41,874 nt of DNA, taken from NCBI GenBank assembly GCA_910587685.1, contig CAJUMY010000014.1, positions 1 through 41,874 of the forward strand, in the 5' to 3' direction. Under the pieces are notes generated by a model. The model did no database searches. It worked only from the letters and a program-made list of their open reading frames with translations, and was not told the DNA's origin. This DNA comes from an uncultured Christensenellaceae bacterium. GTDB taxonomy: Bacteria; Bacillota; Clostridia; Christensenellales; UBA3700. The number at the start of each line of letters is the position of its first letter. Positions within the stretch are counted from its first letter, which is position 1. Below are positions 1 through 7,928 of this stretch, piece by piece. The translations under genes were made by a program, and so were the position numbers.

Positions 1-1
1 A

Positions 2-67
2 AGCGGCGAGACGAACGTCTCCCAAGACGACGCGAACATCGGCGATGCCGACGGCGACGTACTCTGA
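2..67 (+). CDS. C-terminal tail of an unknown protein, cut by the window start
   Basis: The frame beginning at base 2 is open to a TGA at 65-67 and encodes 21 residues rich in Asp, Gly and Asn (it ends DADGDVL). The other two forward frames give Arg-rich or Thr-rich strings unlike the neighbouring proteins, so this frame is the most likely coding one. A hairpin at 110-144 lies about 40 bases downstream and fits a gene end here. Nothing can be said about function from 21 residues. Confidence 0.35.
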   Translation, partial: SGETNVSQDDANIGDADGDVL

Positions 68-109
68 AAGCAAAAGATACTATAAATAATAAGTTAAAAA
101 GTTAGATAA

Positions 110-144
110 AAAGACGGCTGCATGTGATATAAGCAACCGTCTTT
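110..144 (+). terminator. Probable terminator hairpin after the first partial gene
   Basis: The arms 110-121 (AAAGACGGCTGC) and 133-144 (GCAACCGTCTTT) pair over 12 positions with one C-A mismatch and an 11-base loop. The T run after it is short (TTT), so termination efficiency is uncertain. Confidence 0.5.
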
Positions 145-269
145 GAATATTAAAAGTACTGCATATGTACCGACATTTTTGCGAGTTCTTTTCGGAATAT
201 GCTTTTGATAAGCGTCGCTTTTATGCCTAAGATATTTTGCGTAAAACGCCGCGACGGATAGGAATATTC

Positions 270-1481
270 CTATTTTTTTTCATCTTTTATTTTTCCGTAC
301 AGGCATTTCGTCGGTTCTTTTTCTATTACGAGTCCGCAGTAGTTGCACATTACGCACTTGCTTTCCGTCGATTTGCCGTTTATGAGTTTTTTTGCAAGAT
401 TGGGCTCGCAGATGAACGGACGGCACATAGACACGGCGTCTATTCCGTCGTTTACGAACGTTTTCATATCGTCAAGACGTTTGATACCTCCGACGGCGAT
501 AACGTCTATATCGACGGCTTTTTTGATAGCTAGCGCCGACGGTATATTGAAGTTCTCGAGCGGCTTTGGCTGAGGAATCAGAGGATTGACGGCGCATGCG
601 CACGCGAGAAAGACCTTGTTAAAGAACTTCGGCATACTTGCAAGCGGTTCTCTGTATTTGAATATCGCTTTCATCGGGAATCTCTTGGAACGCATGGTGT
701 TCATGCCGTCCTGAACGCTGCCGCAAGATACTTCTATGGCGTCGATACCGTATTCCTTAAGCAGTTTCGCGACCTCTACGGCGTAGTCTACGCGCATACC
801 CTTTTTTCTCTTGTCGGTCGCTGATATTTTGATCCATATCGGGAAATCGCCGACGCTTTCTCTGGCTTTTTCGATAATTTCCTTTATTATACGGCATCTG
901 CCGGCTATGTTTTTGCCGTAACCGTCCTTTCTCTTGTTGCCGTTTGCGGATATGAAATCGTGAAGAAGATACCCGTGTCCACCGTGAAGTTCGGCTCCGT
1001 CGAAGCCGTATTCCTTTGCTCTTATTATCGCGTTTGCAAAGTCGGTCACGGTGTCCTCTATCTCTTTTACCGTCATTTCGCGCGCTTTATCGGGATAAAG
1101 AAGGTGTCTTTTCGCGGTCGGGGCGACCTTTTTCATGCCTATCTTTTTGCTTGAAGTCTGCCGTCCGCAATGCGCTATCTGCGCGATTATCGGAGTATTG
1201 TATTCGTGAACGGCGCAGGTGAGTTTTTTATAGTTGTCTTCGATATTTTCGCCGTATAGCTTTAACATCCTCGGGTAGTTAGACATTCCGACGTCGTTCA
1301 CCATCGCGTATCCCGCAATGATACAGCCTACGTCGTTTTTTGCCAGCGTAACGTATTTTTCTATGAGCTTATCGCTCGGAGCGCCGTATTCGTCGGCGAG
1401 CCCGTCGTGCGTCGCGCTGCGTATTATCCTGTTTTTGATTCTAACGTTGCCGAGCGTACACTCTTCGAAAAGTTTTTCCAT
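270..1481 (-). CDS. NADH:flavin oxidoreductase, old yellow enzyme family, with C-terminal Cys cluster
   Basis: This 403-residue protein has the OYE TIM barrel that binds FMN and reduces activated alkenes or related substrates. Visible features are the N-terminal LGNVRIKNRIIRSAT segment, GRQTSS near residue 106, the active-site HGGHGYLLHDF at 166-176 (His166 and His169), and the phosphate-binding VGGI region in the last third. A Cys set C376, C379, C382, C393 resembles the 4Fe-4S site of 2,4-dienoyl-CoA reductase and the bile-acid enzymes BaiCD and BaiH. The FAD/NAD(P) domains that follow it in those larger enzymes are absent. The start at 1481 is supported by AAGGAG six bases upstream. It stands alone on the minus strand, divergent from the next operon. 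Family is secure; substrate is unknown. Confidence 0.9.
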   Translation of the reverse strand: MEKLFEECTLGNVRIKNRIIRSATHDGLADEYGAPSDKLIEKYVTLAKNDVGCIIAGYAMVNDVGMSNYPRMLKLYGENIEDNYKKLTCAVHEYNTPIIAQIAHCGRQTSSKKIGMKKVAPTAKRHLLYPDKAREMTVKEIEDTVTDFANAIIRAKEYGFDGAELHGGHGYLLHDFISANGNKRKDGYGKNIAGRCRIIKEIIEKARESVGDFPIWIKISATDKRKKGMRVDYAVEVAKLLKEYGIDAIEVSCGSVQDGMNTMRSKRFPMKAIFKYREPLASMPKFFNKVFLACACAVNPLIPQPKPLENFNIPSALAIKKAVDIDVIAVGGIKRLDDMKTFVNDGIDAVSMCRPFICEPNLAKKLINGKSTESKCVMCNYCGLVIEKEPTKCLYGKIKDEKK

Positions 1482-1704
1482 AATATTCTCCTTGAACGTA
1501 CCGCGATGGATATTTTCATAACACTTTATGAAATATTCTAAAAAGCGATAGTAGGCGGCTGTTTTGACCGCTATGCGTTTAACGCGTTCGCTAGTATATT
1601 TCGATTATACAATTTTTATGAGGCTTTAGTAAACGGTTTTCTTTATATTTTGCTATTATATGAGAATGTTCACCGTATTTTCATCATAATTTACATAATA
1701 TATA

Positions 1705-1733
1705 TTGAAAATATACGCCATTTATTGTAAAAT
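1705..1733 (+). promoter_or_regulatory. Sigma-A type promoter for the acyltransferase operon
   Basis: TTGAAA at 1705-1710, a 17-base spacer, and TAAAAT at 1728-1733. It lies in the 316-base divergent gap 1482-1797, about 65 bases before the gene at 1798. I saw no clear matching promoter for the minus-strand flavoprotein in the rest of that gap. Confidence 0.65.
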
Positions 1734-1797
1734 GATGTTACTAGCCGTTTCTCTATAGAACAGCATAGCGAATACGGCGTCGCGTACGGGAGGGAAT

Positions 1798-3099
1798 ATG
1801 GCAAATAAGCTGACTAAATGGTTAAGGCTTGACAATTCGGCAAAGATATATCCCATGCTCATCAGTAAGAAGAGCATGAATATGTTCCGATTGTCGGCGG
1901 AGCTTGACGAAGCTGTGGATAAAGACGTTCTGCAAGAAGCTCTCAAACTCACTATCAGCCGTTTCCCGTCGTTCAACGTAAAGCTGATGAAGGGTATCTT
2001 TTGGTACTACTACGAGGAGAATACCGCAAAACCTTTCGTCGTAGAAGAGAGCGACGTCATTCTCGACAAGATAACGTTCCAAAATAACAAGGGCTTCAAT
2101 TTCAGAGTAGGGTACTTTAATAACAGGATAACCGTCGACTTTTTCCACGCTATCGCGGACGGAAGCGGCGGTATGGAGTTTTTGAAGAGTCTGCTTTATA
2201 CGTATCTCAACCTGAGAGGCGACGACGTTCTTTCTGAGCAGAAGGTCATCACTGTCAATACGCCCATAGACGGCGAAGAGATAGAGGACAGTTTCCTCAA
2301 ATACTATAAGCATAAAAAAATGTCCGAACTGCCCATTAAGGATATGAAGGGCGCTGAGTGCTATAAGATCGACGGCATATTGTACAACAACAACGGGAAA
2401 GGACTCATAGAGGCGAACTTCGAAGCAAAAAAGCTCCTCGACGTCTGTCACGAGAGAGGTTGCACCGTAACGGAATTTCTCGGCGGACTGCTCCTATACA
2501 GCATATTTATGACGAAGATGCAGGGGAAGCCGACAGCTAGCGAAATGCAGCTGTTCTGCCCTATAAATCTCAGAAAAATATTCCCGTCGAGAACGCTCAG
2601 GAATTTTTCGCTCTTTTCAAGAGTCAACTGCAGCGCGAACCGCGAGCTTACTCTCGATATGTGCATCGACGATATGAAGGAGAGCCTCGAAAGAGACCTC
2701 GAAAAAGAATATCTTTCCAATAAAATATCGACGACTGTCAGAGCGGAAAAACTCTTCATCATGAGAATAACGCCGCTGTTCCTAAAGCAGGCGATATTCA
2801 ATATCGCCAACAAGTTTTTCGGCAAGCCGAAGACCGCGACGTTCTCCAATCTCGGAATAGCGCAGCTGCCCGAATCAATGGCGAAACACGTAAAAAGGAT
2901 AGGGTTCGTCCTCAACACGAAAAAAGACAATCCTTCGAATATGGCGGTAGTTACGTATAACGGCAGGCTGAATATATCGTTCAGCCGAAGCATAATGGAT
3001 AACGACATCGAAAGGTTTTTTGTGAAATATCTCACGGAAAAGCTGGGAATATCGGTAGAAGTCAGGAGCAATTTTTGGGAGGTGGACAATGCGCTGTAA
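1798..3099 (+). CDS. Condensation-fold acyltransferase (alcohol acetyltransferase-like)
   Basis: A 433-residue soluble protein with the chloramphenicol-acetyltransferase/condensation fold seen in COG4908-type alcohol acetyltransferases. The diagnostic HxxxDG motif is present as FFHAIADGSGG, with His117 and Asp121. The N-terminal half has the usual acceptor-side pattern (LDEAVDKDVLQEALKLTISRFPSF), and a second half-domain follows with the NLRKIFPSRTLRNF segment near residue 260. The start ATG at 1798 is preceded by GGGAGG. It overlaps the next gene by 11 bases, so the two are translated together. In Clostridia such proteins are often paired with zinc-ribbon membrane proteins, which suggests acylation of a lipid or cell-surface compound, but the substrate cannot be read from the sequence. 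Confidence 0.75.
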   Translation: MANKLTKWLRLDNSAKIYPMLISKKSMNMFRLSAELDEAVDKDVLQEALKLTISRFPSFNVKLMKGIFWYYYEENTAKPFVVEESDVILDKITFQNNKGFNFRVGYFNNRITVDFFHAIADGSGGMEFLKSLLYTYLNLRGDDVLSEQKVITVNTPIDGEEIEDSFLKYYKHKKMSELPIKDMKGAECYKIDGILYNNNGKGLIEANFEAKKLLDVCHERGCTVTEFLGGLLLYSIFMTKMQGKPTASEMQLFCPINLRKIFPSRTLRNFSLFSRVNCSANRELTLDMCIDDMKESLERDLEKEYLSNKISTTVRAEKLFIMRITPLFLKQAIFNIANKFFGKPKTATFSNLGIAQLPESMAKHVKRIGFVLNTKKDNPSNMAVVTYNGRLNISFSRSIMDNDIERFFVKYLTEKLGISVEVRSNFWEVDNAL

Positions 3100-3766
3100 A
3101 TATTGCAACGTTGAAATAGAATCAAAGACCAAGATATGTCCGCTCTGTCATGAAAAGCTAGAGGATATCGACGAATCGCTTCCGCTTGCCTATCCCGAAA
3201 AGAAATCAAAGAGGCACGTGCACCGTCACTTTACGCTCGGTAAAATATATACGTTCGTATCGCTCATCGTTTTTCTCTTGAGCCTGACCGTCAATTATCT
3301 TACCGACAAAAGCGTTCTTTGGTGCTATATCGTCGGAGCGATGCTTCTCTACGGATTGATACTCATTAAAAATACTATACTGTCAAGAAACAGCGTCGGC
3401 ATCAAGGTCTTGGTTCAGACCGTGAGCATTTTTTTGCTGTTCGTCGTTATCGAAACGGTGAGCGCGACAACGAGCAGTCATTGGGCGCTCAATTACGCGA
3501 TGCCGATCATCCATATCGTATCGACTATAGTTCTGACCGTGCTCGTCGCATGCTCGATCAGTAAGAATAGGAACAATTTGATCTCCGTAATGGCGTTCTC
3601 GTTCCTCGGATTTTTGCCTATAGTTTTGTACCTTGCGACGAATATCGTGACCGTCCTTTGGCCTGCGATAGCTACTTGCGTACTTAGCGTCATAGCTATC
3701 CTTTCGACTGTTATATTCGGACATAACGAGCTCAAGAACGAGTTCAAGAGGAAGTTCCACATTTGA
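3089..3766 (+). CDS. Zinc-ribbon membrane protein, DUF6320-like
   Basis: A 225-residue protein. It starts with a zinc ribbon of two CxxC pairs (MRCKYCNVEIESKTKICPLC, residues 3-6 and 17-20) followed by a short basic linker (KKSKRHVHRH). About six hydrophobic helices then fill residues 50-210, and the tail is basic. This is the layout of DUF6320 proteins. GGAGG eight bases upstream fixes the start inside the end of the acyltransferase gene. The shared transcript and overlap suggest that it anchors or assists that enzyme at the membrane. Its biochemical role is unknown. Confidence 0.7.
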   Translation: MRCKYCNVEIESKTKICPLCHEKLEDIDESLPLAYPEKKSKRHVHRHFTLGKIYTFVSLIVFLLSLTVNYLTDKSVLWCYIVGAMLLYGLILIKNTILSRNSVGIKVLVQTVSIFLLFVVIETVSATTSSHWALNYAMPIIHIVSTIVLTVLVACSISKNRNNLISVMAFSFLGFLPIVLYLATNIVTVLWPAIATCVLSVIAILSTVIFGHNELKNEFKRKFHI

Positions 3767-4899
3767 TGACGGGCGGAAAAATGAACGGCGTTAAGAACGA
3801 GAAAATATTGAAATATACCTTTTTAAGCGTCCTTATAGGGACGCTTATCGTTTTCATAATAACTGTGAATTTACTAGTACATATAGACGGGTTAGCGGAA
3901 AATATCACGAGGACTTTCGCAAGGAAACTAAACTATCTCATATCCCGCGTGACGATTTGCGTTCCTTTTTCGGTAACGGAGTTTTCGGTATGCGTACTCG
4001 TGTTCGTCATAGTAGCGGCTATCGCGTTTATCATATATTCGCTGGTAAAAAAGAGATGGAAGAATATCCTCGATACCGTTTTGGCCCTTACCGTAGCGGT
4101 ACTCATAGCGGTTTCGGTATTCAATATGACGAGTACTTTCGGTTACTATAGAGACGACGTTCTGACGGCTTTCGGGATCGAAGAGACAGACGTTAACGAA
4201 GAGAGGATAGACGAGGCGTTACGCTATTATATCTCCAAACTCAACGAGACGGAAAAGAGCGTTCAACGGGATGACGAAGGCAATCCCATATGCCCGTATA
4301 CGGTGGAAGAGATGGCGGAGCTTGTTTACGGCGAATATGAGAGACTAGACACGGGCGGATATTTGGCTTCCCATAGAGTGGGCGTCAAGCCTGTCGCAAT
4401 GAGCGAAATAATGGCGTATACCGGCATAATCGGCGTATGTATGCCTCTTACCGGAGAGATAAGCATCAACGCGAAGGCATATCCGAGCGCTTTTCCCGAA
4501 CTCATCGCTCACGAAATAGCACACAGCAAGGGCGCGCACCGAGAGAACGACGCGAATTTTACGGCGTATTATCTGCTTCTTAAAAGCGAAAACGATTTTT
4601 TGAGCTATTCCGCAGCGAACAGCGTCGTGAACGTTCTTTTGAGTTCGCTCAAAAAGACCGATGAAGATATGTTCGAAGAAAGATATTTCAGCGTATCGGA
4701 AAACGTGAGAAACGAGTGGAAACTCGAAAGCAAATATTATGCAAAGTATAACGGTTTCATTGAAAAAATATCCGAAGCAATAAACAATATTTTTCTCAAA
4801 TCCAACGGCGTACAGAACGGAACGGCAAGCTATTCCGATACGGTCAAATATATTATTTCGGCGTTTTATCACGAAAAAGGCGCGCAAATCGGACTCTAG
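3766..4899 (+). CDS. DUF3810-type membrane protein with HEXXH motif
   Basis: Three hydrophobic helices occupy about residues 15-35, 67-93 and 102-119, followed by a large extracytoplasmic domain carrying HEIAH (His249, His253 from the ATG at 3766) and a downstream Glu in REND. This is the DUF3810 arrangement, a probable gluzincin-like metallopeptidase. The ATG at 3766 overlaps the upstream stop by one base. A TTG lies one codon earlier, and an ATG at 3781 with GGGCGG in front is an equally fair start. Being third in a tight operon with the acyltransferase and DUF6320 protein suggests a joint envelope function. Peptidase activity is inferred from the motif only. Confidence 0.7.
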   Translation: MTGGKMNGVKNEKILKYTFLSVLIGTLIVFIITVNLLVHIDGLAENITRTFARKLNYLISRVTICVPFSVTEFSVCVLVFVIVAAIAFIIYSLVKKRWKNILDTVLALTVAVLIAVSVFNMTSTFGYYRDDVLTAFGIEETDVNEERIDEALRYYISKLNETEKSVQRDDEGNPICPYTVEEMAELVYGEYERLDTGGYLASHRVGVKPVAMSEIMAYTGIIGVCMPLTGEISINAKAYPSAFPELIAHEIAHSKGAHRENDANFTAYYLLLKSENDFLSYSAANSVVNVLLSSLKKTDEDMFEERYFSVSENVRNEWKLESKYYAKYNGFIEKISEAINNIFLKSNGVQNGTASYSDTVKYIISAFYHEKGAQIGL

Positions 4900-4982
4900 C
4901 GTCAACGAGCTTCGATTTTTGACGTAAAAACAACAAATAAGGAGAAAATACGCGATTTTTATAATTATTTGAGAAAAATAAC

Positions 4983-5011
4983 TTGACAAAAATTTTACAT
5001 TTCATTACAAT
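4983..5011 (+). promoter_or_regulatory. Near-perfect sigma-A promoter of the candidate small RNA
   Basis: TTGACA at 4983-4988, a 17-base spacer, and TACAAT at 5006-5011. No gene with a ribosome binding site follows before the strong hairpin at 5123-5161. The only ATG just downstream (5013) opens a six-codon frame. Confidence 0.75.
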
Positions 5012-5017
5012 AATGAA

Positions 5018-5162
5018 GAAGATTTCAACGTAACGAAAAATCTTCGAACTAACTACGCTATATGTCTTATCCGATACGGATAAAGATTTCTCCCTATAAA
5101 CTTATTTTTCATGTTTTCTCACAAATGAACAGGCGAGGGCAATCCCCTCGCCTGTTCATTTT
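5018..5162 (+). ncRNA. Candidate structured small RNA, about 145 nt
   Basis: The segment runs from the expected start site of the promoter at 4983-5011 to a strong terminator. Stem 1 pairs GAAGATTT (5018-5025) with AAATCTTC (5038-5045). Stem 2 pairs CTTATCCG (5066-5073) with CGGATAAAG (5077-5085, one bulge) around an ATA loop. An unpaired pyrimidine-rich stretch (5086-5122) follows, then the terminator hairpin. There is no Shine-Dalgarno sequence and no usable reading frame. It does not match any riboswitch class or 6S RNA that I recognise by eye. It could also be an unusually long decoy leader, but termination well before the next gene argues for a stand-alone RNA. Confidence 0.55.
5123..5162 (+). 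terminator. Strong intrinsic terminator of the candidate small RNA
   Basis: The 17-bp perfect stem 5123-5139 with 5145-5161 has a five-base loop (CAATC) and a GC-rich core (ACAGGCGAGGG), and ends in a TTTT run. It also flanks the end of the upstream operon. Confidence 0.85.
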
Positions 5163-5232
5163 ATATATAAGTTTGTGATTTCTAAAATGAAGCAGATAAA
5201 AAGAAAAATCTTCTAAATATTTTTAATATATA

Positions 5233-5261
5233 TTGAAAGCTAGCTTTAATTATGCTAAAAT
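5233..5261 (+). promoter_or_regulatory. Sigma-A promoter upstream of the lipoprotein pair
   Basis: TTGAAA at 5233-5238, a 17-base spacer, and TAAAAT at 5256-5261. It sits about 200 bases before the lipoprotein start at 5463, and the intervening leader contains what looks like a decayed gene. A weaker closer candidate (TTTCAA, 16 bases, TATAAC, near 5396-5423) could drive the lipoproteins directly. Confidence 0.55.
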
Positions 5262-5271
5262 ATTTATAGGA

Positions 5272-5408
5272 AAGATTGAGTACCGTTTATTTGACGGAAA
5301 CTTCAAAGTTTACTTTCGTATAACGAAGAAAAAGATTGGTTTTATGTCCATTTGGGATATTCGCCAATGACTACGGTTAATGCAAAAGTTATTATTTCAA
5401 ACGTATGA
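5272..5408 (+). pseudogene. Possible decayed gene fragment
   Basis: Two frames each look coding over part of this stretch. The first reads KIEYRLFDGNFKVYFR up to about 5320. The second then continues from about 5321 as NEEKDWFYVHLGYSPMTTVN to a TGA at 5406-5408. Joining them requires one frame change near the A-rich run at 5325-5336. No start codon with a ribosome binding site is visible. The composition (Trp, Tyr, Gly, hydrophobic alternation) is protein-like, but the fragment is short and I do not recognise a family. Confidence 0.3.
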
Positions 5409-5462
5409 TATATAGTTATAACACTGTATATATTTGATCAGCGTAAAGCGTAAGGTGTAAAT

Positions 5463-5933
5463 ATGAAAAAAATAATTTCGACGTGTTGTATTCTGATAAT
5501 ATTCGTTTTATTTTTATTCGGCTGTAACAGCGCGCATAAAGCGAAGCTCGAAGAGGGAGTATATCAAGCAGAAAACTTTTTGATCGAGGGCAAAAATGCC
5601 GATATGCTGAGGATAACGGTTAAGAGAGACGATACTTTCGATAAGTTTTCACCTCAGAATATATTTAATATCGACGGGGAGAGTTATAAGCTCGAGATAC
5701 TGTTTGTTCTCAAAGGAGACGAAAAGCATGGCGTCGTATGCTACGCCAGTTATGCTGAAAACTTACGTAGCGCGAAGATTTATTCCGTATTTAAGATGCA
5801 AGACGAACTTCTATATATAGACGGTACGATTATAAAAGACGGGGAAAATACTTGTATCGACGCAGAAGTTCATATAGGACAGTATACGCCTATATATGAT
5901 AAGGTGAAAATATACTTTATAAGCGATAAATAA
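5463..5933 (+). CDS. Small lipoprotein, unknown function
   Basis: A 156-residue protein with a type II signal peptide: a basic start (MKK), a hydrophobic core, and the lipobox LFGC with Cys21 as the lipidated residue. The mature part is mostly predicted beta strand and begins KLEEGVYQAENFLIEG. The next gene starts 15 bases after this stop and has a comparable mature start (GVYTAQNILM), so the two are probably diverged duplicates in one transcript. The start is preceded by a weak AAGGTG. I recognise no named domain; a surface-exposed outer-leaflet location is inferred from the lipobox. Confidence 0.75.
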   Translation: MKKIISTCCILIIFVLFLFGCNSAHKAKLEEGVYQAENFLIEGKNADMLRITVKRDDTFDKFSPQNIFNIDGESYKLEILFVLKGDEKHGVVCYASYAENLRSAKIYSVFKMQDELLYIDGTIIKDGENTCIDAEVHIGQYTPIYDKVKIYFISDK

Positions 5934-5948
5934 AAAGGGAAACCGCAT

Positions 5949-6413
5949 ATGAAAAGACGGAACGCCATTATAGTTTGTTTTATAATATCATTGATTTTTA
6001 CGCTTACGGCCTGCGTAAATAACGATAATGATTTAGACGTTGAGAGCGGCGTATACACGGCGCAAAATATTTTAATGAAAAGAGACGTTTTGGGAAGTCC
6101 GACACTTGATGACGAATGGTACGTTGATAATAATGAAACGGAAGATTTTTTGATAGACAGACTGACTATTATTATTGCAGAGGGCGGAAAGGAAGGCGAA
6201 TATGAGACTTTTCGCGTTAAGAAAAAGATATATACTATCAGTATAGAGGTAGTAGCGCAGGGCGAAAAATACGACGTCTTATACGTCGGCGCGGAATGTG
6301 ACGAAGATAAGAGGCTCAGAATAGGATTTGAAACAAAAGATTTTTATATAAGAATATTCGGATATATGAAAAGAGCGACGGCAAGGGAAGAAATTTTCTT
6401 GAGGCGACTATAG
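5949..6413 (+). CDS. Small lipoprotein, paralogue of the preceding gene
   Basis: A 154-residue protein with signal peptide MKRRNAIIVCFIISLIFTLTAC. The lipobox is LTAC and Cys22 is the lipidated residue. The mature part shares the GVYxAxNxL opening with its upstream neighbour, then an acidic insert (about residues 50-68), then beta-rich sequence (LTIIIAEG, YTISIEVVAQGEKYDVLYVG). AAGGGA precedes the ATG. The short gap suggests one mRNA for both lipoproteins. Function is unknown. The C-terminus is shorter and more basic than that of the first copy. Confidence 0.7.
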   Translation: MKRRNAIIVCFIISLIFTLTACVNNDNDLDVESGVYTAQNILMKRDVLGSPTLDDEWYVDNNETEDFLIDRLTIIIAEGGKEGEYETFRVKKKIYTISIEVVAQGEKYDVLYVGAECDEDKRLRIGFETKDFYIRIFGYMKRATAREEIFLRRL

Positions 6414-6586
6414 GTTACGGAAGGTCTCAAAATCATACGGTTCAAGGCGTAAAATTATTTAAGCAATAGAATATCTACATTGTTTTCGGCGATTTTTTCG
6501 CGGCGGATATGAGACGATTATATAAGTATGGTCGTATATCGCCGTCGCTTCTTCTAAAAGTTCACGATATTAAAATATTTGAAATA

Positions 6587-6615
6587 TTGACAGCATACTC
6601 CCGCGATGATAAAAT
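6587..6615 (+). promoter_or_regulatory. Sigma-A promoter for the lipase-like lipoprotein
   Basis: TTGACA at 6587-6592, a 17-base spacer, and TAAAAT at 6610-6615. This gives a leader of about 50 bases before the ATG at 6672. Confidence 0.75.
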
Positions 6616-6671
6616 AATAATATCGAGCGAACGCAGCTTTTACATCGTTATTGCTTGACTCGGAGGAAGTT

Positions 6672-7799
6672 ATGAATAAAAAATCAACGGAGAAGATTGT
6701 TACCGTCGCCGTTTTGCTGTGTCTTACGTTGACGTCGTTAATATTGACGGCTTGCGACGGCGGCAAAACAGAAATGGAGCAAGATATGAGCGTCGATTTG
6801 AAGAGTGACGTAGGTCTTTATTTCTGGGGCGACGAAGGCGGTAACGCCGTACGTTATTCCGAGAATATAGGAGCAGAATTATTCGATAAGAATAAGCCGA
6901 CGATAATATTCTTTCACGGGTGGATGCCCGACGAGGATAAGAACACAGCAAATATTAACTATGCGTTTGCAACTACGCCGGCTTCGCAGAAGAAAGGTGT
7001 AGGTTATACGGACTATGCCGCGAGATTGAGAGACAAGGGGTATAACGTAGGCGCTATGTATTGGGCAAAACACGCGCAGTCGCTCACCGATCTTTTCGAA
7101 TATATATGGATAGACTTCAAGGGGCAGAAGCACTCTTTGGCGTGTATTTTCGCAAAGGAGTACGCAAAGTGTTTTGGCGGATATAGCGGCGAAATGACGT
7201 TCATGGGACACAGTTTCGGAGCGCAGGCATCGACGGCGACGGCGTATATGCTCTATAAGATGAAGGAGAAGGGACTCGTATCGGCGGAGACTTCGCTTCC
7301 CTCGCGGATAACCGTAGCCGATCCGTATATAGGCGATTTAGCTATCAGCGATAAGTCTTTGCTCAATAAGAACGTTGACAATATCGAGGAAAGCATAGGC
7401 GGAAGGATACCCGCGGCGCTTACTGCGGACGTAATAGAATACCTGAGCAACAAGGGAGTCGTCAGCGATATTTACTGCGGTATGCCTATCGCGTACGATC
7501 AGTTCTCCGAAAACGATACCGTAAAACGTAACGCGATTATCGACAAACTTCATAAAAATTCTGTTTGGACGGTACTCGAAGGATTGCAAAGCGCATACGG
7601 AAAGGTCGGCGATATCCATAATCTTACGCTCGACTGGGTCGCGCTGTCGCTGTTCGTCGTTAAGGAAGGCGACGACGGGGAGAGGTATCCTACGGCGGGG
7701 CTCGATACAGCGAGCATGAAGGAACTTATCGGTAAGGAGTATAAGAGTACCTATAAGGGACTCGATCTTGAGGAAGAAATGCTCGAAGAGGTAGAGTGA
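6672..7799 (+). CDS. Lipase-like alpha/beta-hydrolase lipoprotein
   Basis: A 375-residue protein with a lipoprotein signal (lipobox LTAC, Cys28). The alpha/beta-hydrolase core shows an oxyanion-type FFHGW at 80-84, the nucleophile elbow GHSFGAQ at 179-185 with Ser181, a likely acid Asp217 in ADPYIGD, and a candidate catalytic His316 in DIHNLT. GHSFGAQ plus the AMYW strand resembles pancreatic-lipase-like or triacylglycerol lipase proteins. The ATG at 6672 is chosen because GGAGG lies five bases upstream; the TTG at 6651 has no such site. It would act on lipids or esters outside the cytoplasmic membrane. It is transcribed from its own promoter. Substrate is unknown. Confidence 0.8.
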   Translation: MNKKSTEKIVTVAVLLCLTLTSLILTACDGGKTEMEQDMSVDLKSDVGLYFWGDEGGNAVRYSENIGAELFDKNKPTIIFFHGWMPDEDKNTANINYAFATTPASQKKGVGYTDYAARLRDKGYNVGAMYWAKHAQSLTDLFEYIWIDFKGQKHSLACIFAKEYAKCFGGYSGEMTFMGHSFGAQASTATAYMLYKMKEKGLVSAETSLPSRITVADPYIGDLAISDKSLLNKNVDNIEESIGGRIPAALTADVIEYLSNKGVVSDIYCGMPIAYDQFSENDTVKRNAIIDKLHKNSVWTVLEGLQSAYGKVGDIHNLTLDWVALSLFVVKEGDDGERYPTAGLDTASMKELIGKEYKSTYKGLDLEEEMLEEVE

Positions 7800-7868
7800 T
7801 CGCGGCGATTTGCTTATTTTGAGACGGTATCGAATGCGAAATAATCGTATTTTAATGTGTCGAGCCGC

Positions 7869-7897
7869 TTGACAAATGCGATTTTGCGTAACATAAT
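7869..7897 (+). promoter_or_regulatory. Sigma-A promoter for the 77-residue membrane protein
   Basis: TTGACA at 7869-7874, a 17-base spacer, and CATAAT at 7892-7897, about 25 bases before the AAGGAGG of the next gene. Confidence 0.65.
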
Positions 7898-7928
7898 TAC
7901 ATTAAGAACATTCTAAGGAGGTTTTTTT

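Noticed and set aside
1822..2451. 209-codon minus-strand open frame
   Set aside because: It is the antisense shadow of the acyltransferase gene, which has the HxxxDG motif and a ribosome binding site; the shadow has neither.
5013..5033. Six-codon frame (MKKIST) at the start of the candidate small RNA
   Set aside because: It has no ribosome binding site and stops at once. The likeness to the MKKIIST start of the downstream lipoprotein is most likely chance.
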